A stretch of 54,189 nucleotides of DNA, taken from a bacterium. Lineage in GTDB: Bacteria > Patescibacteriota > Minisyncoccia > CAIUEV01. Below, piece by piece: positions 39,437-48,310 of this stretch. The position numbers were made by a program, and so were the translations under genes. The notes beneath the pieces were generated by a model that was given only the letters and a program-made list of their open reading frames with translations, did no database searches and had not been told where the DNA came from. The stretch lies in assembly GCA_021779915.1 (NCBI GenBank), contig JAJXZR010000011.1, forward strand, positions 1 through 54,189. Reading direction: 5' to 3'. The first letter of the stretch is position 1. Every line of letters begins with the position of its first letter.

Positions 39437-39519
39437 TCCCTTCCCATTCTTCGTAATCCCTGGCAGTTCCTCCTCTTCGCTAAAGCTTCGAAGGGGCGAG
39501 GTAGGATGAAGGTGGTGCA
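39437..39519 (-). pseudogene. Histidine kinase 3'-end remnant 2
   Basis: CCCTTCCCATTCTTCGTAATCCCTGGCAGTTCC + CTCTTCGCTAAAGCTTCGAAGGGGCGAGG insert + AGGATGAAGGTGGTGC. Confidence 0.85.
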
Positions 39520-39609
39520 TATTTTGATCTTTTTGAAAGGCATGATACAAGAAAGTTAACAACTCTGTTAATTATTGCACATCTAGGAGTGTAGGTGAAT
39601 TAAATTAAT

Positions 39610-40302
39610 TTACTTTTTTATTATTAGATTTAGAAAATTTTTAAGTTCTTGTGGTTCGAAAATCTGAAAAATTTGAAAACCTTTACTGGCGTAAAATCCG
39701 CTGTCGGTGTGATCATCTAGAAGAATAACTTGATTATAATTTTTATTCTCTTTCGATAAAAAAGTATCGAAAAACAAGATTTTACCCCGTTCTTTATCAA
39801 TATCGAATTTTAGCACTCCTAACTCGCAAGAAATAAGAAAATCGTCAAAAATGTCGTGGAGCTTCATTCCTGGAATAGTATATTTTCTAAAAGTGTCCAT
39901 ATTATCCGTTGCTACAACACATTTTATCCCGTTCCTTCTTAAATTCAGGACTAATTTATCAAGACCACTAAAAGCAAATTTCATGTTTTCACAGCTTTTT
40001 ATTAACTCTTCCTGTAAAAAATCTTTTGATATACCGGTCCCAGTTTTTATTTGTTCCAAAATATATTCAGTAGACAATCTTCCTTCCATCCAAGGCCTTA
40101 AAAGCGATTGATTGTCCTTGAAAAGAAACTGAAAAATTTTTTGTCCCTCTTTATAATGCGGGTGAGACTTGTTTTCTAATTGTTCCCAAAATCTAGAATA
40201 AGAGAGCGTTTTATTCCAATCAAAAAATATTATTTCTGGGGTAAACGTGGGTAAAATTAATGGATAATAAATATTCCCGAAAAATAAAATCTTAAAGAGA
40301 TT
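39610..40302 (-). CDS. HAD-like hydrolase, open frame without ATG/GTG/TTG upstream of motif I
   Basis: Manual extension upstream of the listed Met gives NLFKILFFGNIYYPLILPTFTPEIIFFDWNKTLSYSRFWEQLENK...; then CVVATDNMDTFRKY, ILLDDHTDSGFYASKGFQIFQI. Confidence 0.7.
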   Translation of the reverse strand, partial: NLFKILFFGNIYYPLILPTFTPEIIFFDWNKTLSYSRFWEQLENKSHPHYKEGQKIFQFLFKDNQSLLRPWMEGRLSTEYILEQIKTGTGISKDFLQEELIKSCENMKFAFSGLDKLVLNLRRNGIKCVVATDNMDTFRKYTIPGMKLHDIFDDFLISCELGVLKFDIDKERGKILFFDTFLSKENKNYNQVILLDDHTDSGFYASKGFQIFQIFEPQELKNFLNLIIKK

Positions 40303-40762
40303 TTATTATCTTGAACAAATCATCTTCCAAATCCCCAATATCTTCTTTTTTGATTGATTTTATTTGCGTCCATCGGGGCTTCTCTGACTCTAAATCGTCA
40401 ACTTTTTCGTCGGAAATTAGAGTATTATTCTTGCTAGTACAGAGAAAAAATAACAAAAACGCGTGGTACGCTTCGTCCAGAGGCTGATAGTAGAAAAAAT
40501 TTTCTTTAAACAAAACCATTTTTTTAATTTCTATGTCCAAACCAGTTTCTTCCTCAACCTCTCTTTTCAATCCATCTTCCAATTTTTCTCCAATTTCAAT
40601 CCCACCGCCAGGAAACCATAATTTTCCATTTCCTTTGTTTCTGAGGGTAACTAACTTTTTATCGTTCAAAATTAAACCATAAGCACTAGGACGAAAGAAA
40701 AATTTATCGGCAGAAATTTCAACAATTTCCCCAAAATTATTTTTACATTTTATCTTTTTCAT
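40292..40762 (-). CDS. NUDIX hydrolase
   Basis: NUDIX box GGGIEIGEKLEDGLKREVEEETGLDIEI. Confidence 0.88.
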   Translation of the reverse strand: MKKIKCKNNFGEIVEISADKFFFRPSAYGLILNDKKLVTLRNKGNGKLWFPGGGIEIGEKLEDGLKREVEEETGLDIEIKKMVLFKENFFYYQPLDEAYHAFLLFFLCTSKNNTLISDEKVDDLESEKPRWTQIKSIKKEDIGDLEDDLFKIIKSL

Positions 40763-40802
40763 ACAAATAAAGTTAGTTTGTTTTTGGACTATATAACAAA
40801 AA

Positions 40803-40838
40803 AACTCCCTGTCATAATATTTGGCAGGGAGTAACTTT
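40803..40838 (-). terminator. Rho-independent terminator
   Basis: TACTCCCTGCCAAATATTATGACAGGGAGTTTTTTT on the minus strand, just after the radical SAM gene. Confidence 0.8.
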
Positions 40839-42027
40839 TAACTTTTCTCTATATCAACAAAACACAAAATATCGTCCGGACTTCCCGTGGAAACAAGCGA
40901 TCCAGAAATGCAACCGCCATAGCACTTTTTCATATAAAATTTACAGCGTTTACACTTAGCATGTTTAGTGTTTCTAAACATTTCAAAATTTTTGGAATTT
41001 ATCCAAAGATTATGGAATCCCTTATCGAGAACATTTCCACAAAAATATCTTTGGCCAGCGTACCTTAAAAAATCACACGGAAAGAAATCTCCACTGTAAG
41101 TTATAAAACCATTTTTTCTGGCGGGGCAAGGATTGTTAAATCTATCAATCGGGTGGTGGTAAGTAGCGGTTTTTCCTAAGACGTCAAAATATGTCAGAAA
41201 TGTCAAAGAAGGGAATCTTTTTCGTTGTCGCATTATCTCTTCAACAGCCTCTTTCATATCTTTGGAATCTATCTCGTTTTCCTTGTTAAACCAAATGTTT
41301 TTGCCAACAGGTCGGAAGGGTAAAAAACTTACATCACAAGTAAGCTTATTGGCTAGTTCGGCTACTGCGGGAATATCTTCAGCGTCTTTTTTGAGAGTAC
41401 TGTATTAATGCGACAATTAATATTCAGATCTCTCAAATATTTTAATAATTCAATAGCTTTTTCATAGACACCCCTTCCTCTTATCTGGGAATGCGTTTCT
41501 TTTTTTCCGTCGACGCTAACAACAACCAAATCTGGATTTAAAGATCCTAAATATTCTTTTATTCTTTTGCCGAAGAATCCATTAGTGTTTATCCCTAAAT
41601 ATAATCCCCTCTCTTTTATATATTTAGTGACTTCAAAAAACCATTTCGAGGCTGTTGGTTCATTTCCACAAAGACGTATTTCAAAAACTCCCATTGCTGT
41701 CAGCTCTCTTAAGAGATTTTTTATTTGATCAAGACCCATTTCTTTGTGGCCAACTTCATCGGGTTTATAACAATGCCCGCAATTTAGATTACATTTTTGA
41801 GAGATCTCAAGATATAATCCTATGGGAGCACTAAGATTTAACGACCTTTTTGAATCTTTGTTTTGGACTATAACAATTTCTTTTGAGTCACAAACCTCAG
41901 GAAAATATTGTTTTACTACTGGGAATAAATCAGAGTCAGCAAAATTTTTCTCCACAATAAAATATTTCCTGTCTGATTGGCGAAAAAAGATATAGCCAAA
42001 AGATTCTTTACGGATTTTAATAGTCAT
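40838..42027 (-). CDS. Radical SAM/SPASM domain protein, split by a -1 frame change at A_AAA_AAG (41386-41392)
   Basis: N-part LYLEISQKCNLNCGHCYKPDEVG (CxxxCxxC); C-part SPASM-like cysteines CDFLRY...CKRCKFYMKKCYGGCISGS. Frames join as ...NTVLSK(K)DAEDIPAVAELANKLTCDVSFLPFRPVGKN... Confidence 0.8.
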
Positions 42028-42130
42028 AGCACATATATTCCTCTTTGATTTTTAAAGTACTTAAAATGCTCATCTAGCGTTTTGCCGATTCTATCACTCT
42101 TCTCCGTTTTGTCAAACAAGAATTGTTATC

Positions 42131-42253
42131 CTTTCCCATTTTTCGTAATCCCTGGCAGTTCCAGGATGAAGGTGGTGCCTTTGCCGGGGCCTTTACTCTG
42201 GGCGTAGAGGTGGCCTCCCATGGCGTGGGTCATTTGGCGGGAGATGTAGACTA
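42131..42253 (-). pseudogene. Histidine kinase 3'-end remnant 3
   Basis: Encodes VYISRQMTHAMGGHLYAQSKGPGKGTTFILELPGITKNGKG, near identical to the C-terminus of the 44209-45936 kinase, fused to unrelated sequence. Confidence 0.9.
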
Positions 42254-42493
42254 ATATTGATTTTCGCTTTATCTTTTTTAGAAAGGACAAATTCATTAAG
42301 ATAAAAGAAAAAGTCAAGCACCTGCTTGACTAAATTTTTACCTCTCGCAAAAGCAAGAGGAGGGCTCAAAGGCCATTTGTACTACAATAAGAACTTAAAA
42401 TAATCGCTTTGTCAATTCTCTTTTTTAATTTAGCTTCTTATAATCATACGTTCCTCCCCTTTGACATAAACTGCCATTTTGTCGGGGATTGCT

Positions 42494-42525
42494 AAAATTT
42501 GTTTTTTGGGAAACAAATTTTTTGT
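42494..42525 (-). terminator. Terminator-like hairpin after APH-like gene
   Basis: AAAATTTGTTTTTTGGGAAACAAATTTTTT. Confidence 0.6.
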
Positions 42526-42528
42526 AGT

Positions 42529-43467
42529 TTAAATCATTTGTATACTGTTAATTTCTTTTTCGATTTCAAAAGGTCTTTTTAAACAAGATATATCCCCTGT
42601 TTTATATAGGCGCAGTGCTCCTATTTCATAATTTCTAAAAAGTATTATTTTTAGGAGGGCTAGGCGTTCAGATTCTTCCAGGGGTCGTATACTTTCATAA
42701 TATTTTAAATATTTTTTCATGCTTCTCATATTTTCATCGTGGAGAACGTTCCACAGGGAATAGCCAAGACAAACTGAAATTGGCGAATAGGAAAGATCGT
42801 CAAAATCTACGATACCCTTTATTCTGTTATTTTTAACAATAACATTTCCATCCAAATCCAGATCTAAATGGTTGTATCCAAAAGGTAATTTTTGATCTAG
42901 CGGGTAGGTAAAATTTTTAGCACGTATGATAAAATCCCTTACAGTCTTTGGATGTCCGTGTGTATTTTTGATATAAATAGCATAATAATCTTCTAGTTTT
43001 TTCCATGATTTTCCTTCTCTTTTTAAAGGGTAGGAAAACCTTGTTCCAAGTATGTGCATTCTTGCTTGCAGCAGAGAAAGCTCCTTAATTAGCTCAGGTG
43101 TATGGTCGGTTTTACTTGTTCCGCTTATAAATTCCATAAGAACAATCTGCCATTTTTTTCTATTAATAACCAAAAAAGTTAACTGGTCCCCATTGATACT
43201 TGTATATATTTTTGGGATGGGAATTTCATTTTCACGTAAATAGTTTTGAAAATTTAGTTCAAAAATAATATCCTCATCAGTTTTACGATGTTGTGCATAA
43301 AAACGTAATATAAGCTCTTTATTTTTTGATCGGATATATATAGTTGTGTTTGCAATGCCTTTAGTGATAGGTCTAAAATCAAAATCAAAAATCCTATACT
43401 GCTGGAGAGCTAAAGATATTGATTCTTTTGTCGGATTGAATTTGTTTTTGGAACACAGTTTGTTCAT
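42529..43467 (-). CDS. Aminoglycoside phosphotransferase/homoserine kinase-like (APH fold) protein
   Basis: ITKGIANTTIYIRSKNKELILRFY, LPFGYNHLDLDLDGNVIVKNNRIKGIVDFDDLSYSPISVCLGYSLW (HxD...D motif variant). Confidence 0.75.
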   Translation of the reverse strand: MNKLCSKNKFNPTKESISLALQQYRIFDFDFRPITKGIANTTIYIRSKNKELILRFYAQHRKTDEDIIFELNFQNYLRENEIPIPKIYTSINGDQLTFLVINRKKWQIVLMEFISGTSKTDHTPELIKELSLLQARMHILGTRFSYPLKREGKSWKKLEDYYAIYIKNTHGHPKTVRDFIIRAKNFTYPLDQKLPFGYNHLDLDLDGNVIVKNNRIKGIVDFDDLSYSPISVCLGYSLWNVLHDENMRSMKKYLKYYESIRPLEESERLALLKIILFRNYEIGALRLYKTGDISCLKRPFEIEKEINSIQMI

Positions 43468-43471
43468 ATAA

Positions 43472-44176
43472 TCAATCTTTTAACGAAATAGTAATCCCTC
43501 TACCAGCATAATATTTAACAAATTCTTTTTCAGCGATCTTGTGTCTTTCTTGGGTTTGAAGGCTTAGAAATCCAGAGGAATTGTTTAAAAACAAAATATG
43601 TTTTCGATCGTCGTAGCCTGTCACGACAACCAGATGCCCTCCTCTTTTTTTGGGATTGGATTTAAAATAGCCACGAATATTTGGATTGACTGAAACGATT
43701 AGGATTTTTCCCAAAGTTATTGAATACTTTATTCCCTTAATGCTCAACCTAGAATATATCTCGGCCTTAAGTCCGTATTTTTCTATCCAAATCGAAAACT
43801 CACGATATTTCATGTCGCTTATAACGCCCTTTTCTTCTGAATAAACACCGTTTACAAAAGCATCTTTAGCAAGGGGTATTAGTTGAAAATCTAAATCTTT
43901 GAAATATTTAAGAGCCGTTTTTGTCGTTGCCATTCCACAGATTGACCTTGACCATTTTGCATATTCTTCTTGCGATTTTGCACCAGTAAGATGCCAATAA
44001 GGATCCTCGATTAGATTTTTTTCTCTTTTCACGAAGCTTTCCACATCCTCTTTCCTAGCATATTGGCAACAAAAGGGAATAGGGCATTCAACAAATTTTG
44101 GAATAGTTGAAACCCTTGCAAGAATCTCATACCAAAAATCCTTTGTTAATTGTTTTATCCACGAGAATATTTTCAT
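43472..44176 (-). CDS. C39-like cysteine peptidase domain protein
   Basis: SRSICGMATTKTALKYF (catalytic Cys context), GGHLVVVTGYDDRKHILFLNNSSG (His/Asn context). Confidence 0.65.
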   Translation of the reverse strand: MKIFSWIKQLTKDFWYEILARVSTIPKFVECPIPFCCQYARKEDVESFVKREKNLIEDPYWHLTGAKSQEEYAKWSRSICGMATTKTALKYFKDLDFQLIPLAKDAFVNGVYSEEKGVISDMKYREFSIWIEKYGLKAEIYSRLSIKGIKYSITLGKILIVSVNPNIRGYFKSNPKKRGGHLVVVTGYDDRKHILFLNNSSGFLSLQTQERHKIAEKEFVKYYAGRGITISLKD

Positions 44177-44208
44177 ATTAAATTTATACCATTCCAAAAC
44201 TCAACAAT

Positions 44209-45936
44209 CTACCCATTTCCATTCTTCGTAATCCCTGGCAGTTCCAGGATGAAGGTAGTGCCTTTGCTGGGGCCTTTACTCTGGGCGTAGAGGTGGCCTC
44301 CCATGGCGTGGGTCATTTGGCGGGAGATGTAGACTCCGAGGCCGGTTCCGGAGACTAGAGTTTCATTTTCACTGTCTTCTTCCGATGGTCCTTTTTTGAA
44401 TTTTTCAAAAATAGAAGTGAGGTCTTTTTCTTTCATTCCAATGCCGGTATCTTTGACTTTAATTCGAATCCAGGACTTGTTCAAGGTTTCTGTTCCTTCA
44501 AATTTGCCAATTCTTTGCGATCTGTCGAAGTTCTCTGCGCTCACCTCGATCCCGCCCTCTTGGGTATATTTAATAGCATTGTCAATCAAATTGGCAATAA
44601 TCTCTGAAGTTTTTCTTTGGTCAGCTAAAACAAGAGGGAGCTTTTCCTTAGTTTTAATCAATTTTAAATATATTTTTTTATTTTTGGCATAAAGTTTTAA
44701 ATTCGAAATTACCTCCGAAATTAAAGGAATAATTTCCGTTTCCTCAAAATCATATTGCAACCGTCCCGATTCAAGTCTTGAAACATTTAGCATATCTTCA
44801 ACCAGAAGCACCAACTTCTCATTATTAACAAAAACCTTCTCCACAGCATCCTTCTGTTTTATCGGTATTTTCCCAAAAGTATTTTCAAGTATCAAAGAAG
44901 AAAACCCTTTAATAGAAGTCAGCGGAGTCCGCAACTGATGCGAAGCAATAGAAATAAATTCCGATTTAGCTCGATCCAACTCTTCCAGTTTCTTGTTAAT
45001 TTTGAGAAGCTTATTCGAAGCTTCATTCAACTTCTCCCCAGCTACAACTTCTTCTTTTACAGATTTAAAAAGGATGTAACCAAAAACGGTTGCGAGGACG
45101 AGCATAATTATGGAGATAATGAGATTGAATGTGTTTTGAACAAAAAACAACTGGGAAAAAACTGTAAGCCACACAGCGACGGTAAGGAATTGACCGGCGA
45201 TAACTTTTATATCAAAGGCTTGATATTTGAGAATGAGGTAGGAGAGAAAGGCAATAAAAACGTTTACTGCAAATACGCCGTAAAATTCCATATTATATAA
45301 ATTGGCAGATACGAGGTCACCAAAATACTGAGTAACTAGAAAGGAAAGTAAAAGGAATACTAAACCCATGCCAACTATTATTATTTTATTTTTTTTAATT
45401 CTATTCTCTCGATACTTTAAATATTTTAAAAAGAGTAAGGCTAAAACTAATAAAAAAGTGAATCCTTTTAGAAAGTAAACATAGTAAAGAAAATAATTAT
45501 TCATTATTGCATCACAAGTAGTAGCATTAAATCCGAATAGATAGTATTTAGTAGAGGAAATTGTTATAATTGGGAAAAAAAGAACTAAAAAAAGCAATTT
45601 TATTTTTAAGGAAACATCTTGTTCTTCTATAAATACGTACGCAAAGTATAAAACAAGAAAATAAAAAAGAATTGAAAATATTTCAAAAAAAGACCAAAAA
45701 AAAGAATAAACTATACTATTAACAGTTATCCATACCACAAGGTTTAGTATCGCCCAAATAGAAAAAGATATAGATATTAACAGTAATATTCTTCCAAGTA
45801 AGGTTCGACTGCTTTTTAAAAAAACAAATATTCCAAATAATAAAGCAATAGTAATTGATGAAAAATGGGAATAATAAAGTAGCGATGGGATCTGTATATG
45901 ACAACTTTCAACATTTGATATTAAGTTGTACTCCAT
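44209..45936 (-). CDS. Sensor histidine kinase with N-terminal 7TM-like region
   Basis: Multiple N-terminal TMs; HisKA SEFISIASHQLRTPLTSIKGFSSLI; HATPase NLIDNAIKYTQEGG, IKVKDTGIGM, SGTGLGVYISRQMTHAMGG. Confidence 0.9.
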   Translation of the reverse strand: MEYNLISNVESCHIQIPSLLYYSHFSSITIALLFGIFVFLKSSRTLLGRILLLISISFSIWAILNLVVWITVNSIVYSFFWSFFEIFSILFYFLVLYFAYVFIEEQDVSLKIKLLFLVLFFPIITISSTKYYLFGFNATTCDAIMNNYFLYYVYFLKGFTFLLVLALLFLKYLKYRENRIKKNKIIIVGMGLVFLLLSFLVTQYFGDLVSANLYNMEFYGVFAVNVFIAFLSYLILKYQAFDIKVIAGQFLTVAVWLTVFSQLFFVQNTFNLIISIIMLVLATVFGYILFKSVKEEVVAGEKLNEASNKLLKINKKLEELDRAKSEFISIASHQLRTPLTSIKGFSSLILENTFGKIPIKQKDAVEKVFVNNEKLVLLVEDMLNVSRLESGRLQYDFEETEIIPLISEVISNLKLYAKNKKIYLKLIKTKEKLPLVLADQRKTSEIIANLIDNAIKYTQEGGIEVSAENFDRSQRIGKFEGTETLNKSWIRIKVKDTGIGMKEKDLTSIFEKFKKGPSEEDSENETLVSGTGLGVYISRQMTHAMGGHLYAQSKGPSKGTTFILELPGITKNGNG

Positions 45937-45952
45937 TTTATTTTTTTTACAA

Positions 45953-46705
45953 TTATAAGTTTCTAATTTTGCAAAATTTATTTAATACTTCTAATTTTAA
46001 CATATTTTTATTCCTAGAAACCCAATGACTACCTCCAGCACTTTTAAATTTTATTACCTTCTCATTTAATTTATTATTAAAATAAGTGAGGGCTATGAAT
46101 GCCGATAGGGAACCCGTGCCACATGATTTTGTTTCCGCGAAAACACCGCGTTCATAAGTTTTTATTAAGTAGTAAGAATCATTTATCCTTTGTATTGCGT
46201 TCACATTAACTCCTTCGGGATATTTTTTTTGTATTTTTTTGCTAACCTTAACTAAATCAAATTTATTTAAATCAGAAACTATATACACAACATGAGGTTC
46301 TCCCATCTTTACAAACAGACAATTTTTCTCGTTGCTTACTTTCTCTATGTGTGAAAATTTAATGTTCATGGAAATTGATTGTTTGTTTGAATTACTCGAA
46401 ACACTCGCTGCATTATCTTTCATTTCTATTCTTCCATTATTAAGACCTAGTAAATGAGCAATTAAAATTGTTCCATTTCCGCAAGATTCAGACTCAGAAC
46501 CATCTTTTTCAAAAATTTCCATCAAAGCATCCATTCCTTTTGATTTTTCAAGGAAAAGAGCTGAATCTACGCCATACTTTTCTATATTTTTTGTAGCAAA
46601 TTTAGATTTAAATTGGCTATTTTTTTTTATATTACGACAATCCAGAATTATAAAACTATTACCACAACAACTGCCGATGTACTTCTTGACTTTGTCTATA
46701 TTCAT
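45953..46705 (-). CDS. Diaminopimelate epimerase-like (DapF fold) protein
   Basis: Two catalytic-Cys motifs ESESCGNGTI and ETKSCGTGSLSAF, plus MGEPHVVYIV. Confidence 0.8.
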   Translation of the reverse strand: MNIDKVKKYIGSCCGNSFIILDCRNIKKNSQFKSKFATKNIEKYGVDSALFLEKSKGMDALMEIFEKDGSESESCGNGTILIAHLLGLNNGRIEMKDNAASVSSNSNKQSISMNIKFSHIEKVSNEKNCLFVKMGEPHVVYIVSDLNKFDLVKVSKKIQKKYPEGVNVNAIQRINDSYYLIKTYERGVFAETKSCGTGSLSAFIALTYFNNKLNEKVIKFKSAGGSHWVSRNKNMLKLEVLNKFCKIRNL

Positions 46706-46714
46706 AATGATAAT

Positions 46715-48022
46715 TTAATTTATCCAACCCCAATCTTTTAGTAGTTTTTGATCTTTATTTATAAATCTCAATCCAATATCTGTTCGGTAAAACATTTTTG
46801 GTATAATTATTTTATTTATTGTGCCGTAAACTTTTTCTCGAGCTTCCTGAATAGTTTTACCAGATCCAGTAACGTAAAGTATATATCCGGTATTACCCGA
46901 AATGTAATAATTGTTTTTTTTGCCTATTTTTTTTGTAGATACTTCTTCAAAATGTATATGATTGAGATTATCTTTTAGTAATTTACTATCAAAAAAGATA
47001 CTAACTCCTTTCTGGATAAGTTTTTTATCAGACGTTTGACATGGAAACGGAGACACTGTTAGCGCCACTGTAATACCATACTCCTTTTTGTATTTTATTT
47101 GGTAATTTTTTCCCTTTGCTATTGAAAACAAAATTTCTTTCCATGAAGACTCTTGTATCTCGCTTTGCGTTTCATTTGTAGAAGATCCAAATCTAGAGGT
47201 AATTTCAAGTGGATAAGCAGTGTTTTTATTAACAATACAATTTATGTCTATATAGCCTTTATGTTTAATTTCTTGAAGATGTGGTTTGATTTTTGCAAGT
47301 GTTCTCTGAAAAAGTTTATTCTTTTCATTCTCTTCAAACCACATTAAAGTACCAGTTTCACCACCCATAGGTCCGATATCATCGTTATTTAAATGTTTAT
47401 GCTCAAAGTTAATAACTAAGGGGCCAGTCCAGTTTTTCCCATTAAAGAATCTACCAATAGCTATCTCAATACCCTCAACTCTTTTCTGAAGATTACAGCT
47501 CCAAGAACCACCAAAACGATCTTTATAATTTTCTAAAACACTGATCAAGTCTAACCCATCTTTTCTTCTACTAATATAAGTAAAAGCCTCATCATGATTA
47601 TTTTGTTTTAGTACCCATCTCCCCTTATTTTTTTTTACAAATTTAATCGCAGAATTAATTGTAAAGTCTCTTGTCTGAAAACTATTACTGATTTTTACTC
47701 CAAAATTCTTTAGTATCTGTTGGCAGTAATCTCTGTTTAATTCTAGCTTATCTCCACCGTAGCTTCCACCTACAACTAAATAACCCTTAGCTCTTAAATC
47801 ATCTTGGATTTTTCCATATCCAACATCATCAAAAACAATTAAGCCATTCTTACCGACCCATCCTAACTCATTTTTCCAATCATTAGTTTTTTTAAGCATT
47901 CCATCAAAGCAATCCTTGTCATCCTTGTTTTCAATAAAAAGTCTTACTTTGCACCCCTCTTTTTTCAATTGATAAGCTAAATCAGCTGCAATTAACTCTC
48001 TAGAAATAAATAAAACTCGCAT
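46715..48022 (-). CDS. PurD-like ATP-grasp ligase
   Basis: LNRDYCQQILKNFGVKI, LKQNNHDEA, EGIEIAIGRFFNGKNW, IGPMGGETGTLMWF, GYIDINCIVNKNTAYPLEITSRFG, KMFYRTDIGLR. Confidence 0.75.
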   Translation of the reverse strand: MRVLFISRELIAADLAYQLKKEGCKVRLFIENKDDKDCFDGMLKKTNDWKNELGWVGKNGLIVFDDVGYGKIQDDLRAKGYLVVGGSYGGDKLELNRDYCQQILKNFGVKISNSFQTRDFTINSAIKFVKKNKGRWVLKQNNHDEAFTYISRRKDGLDLISVLENYKDRFGGSWSCNLQKRVEGIEIAIGRFFNGKNWTGPLVINFEHKHLNNDDIGPMGGETGTLMWFEENEKNKLFQRTLAKIKPHLQEIKHKGYIDINCIVNKNTAYPLEITSRFGSSTNETQSEIQESSWKEILFSIAKGKNYQIKYKKEYGITVALTVSPFPCQTSDKKLIQKGVSIFFDSKLLKDNLNHIHFEEVSTKKIGKKNNYYISGNTGYILYVTGSGKTIQEAREKVYGTINKIIIPKMFYRTDIGLRFINKDQKLLKDWGWIN

Positions 48023-48275
48023 AAAGAATAATGAAGTATCGTTAGTTTTGAATAATCTTTTAAATTCCCCTAGAGGCTACCATACATTTTTATTTTTGAT
48101 AATGAGTTACTGTTGGTCTAACATATATTTTTCGATTTTAACATATCTATATAATCGGCGTCCTTCCCTGATATCGGTTTGCCCGGGCCATTCGATGTTG
48201 ACAAAATATTGTAGCGTGATTAAAGTTTATGCAGTCTTGTACTCGTTACGAAAAAAATACCTCTTTTTCTACAAG

Positions 48276-48310
48276 TAAAAAAGCGTATTTTGGTTAAAAT
48301 ACGCTTTTAG
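48276..48310. terminator. Strong bidirectional-type hairpin
   Basis: AAAAGCGTATTTT-GGTT-AAAATACGCTTTT; overlaps the stop of the 48307 gene. Confidence 0.8.

Noticed and set aside
46715-48022. Calling this gene purD
   Set aside because: ATP-grasp/PurD similarity is visible, but context (DapF-like, HK, APH-like, no purine genes) argues against assuming the canonical function.
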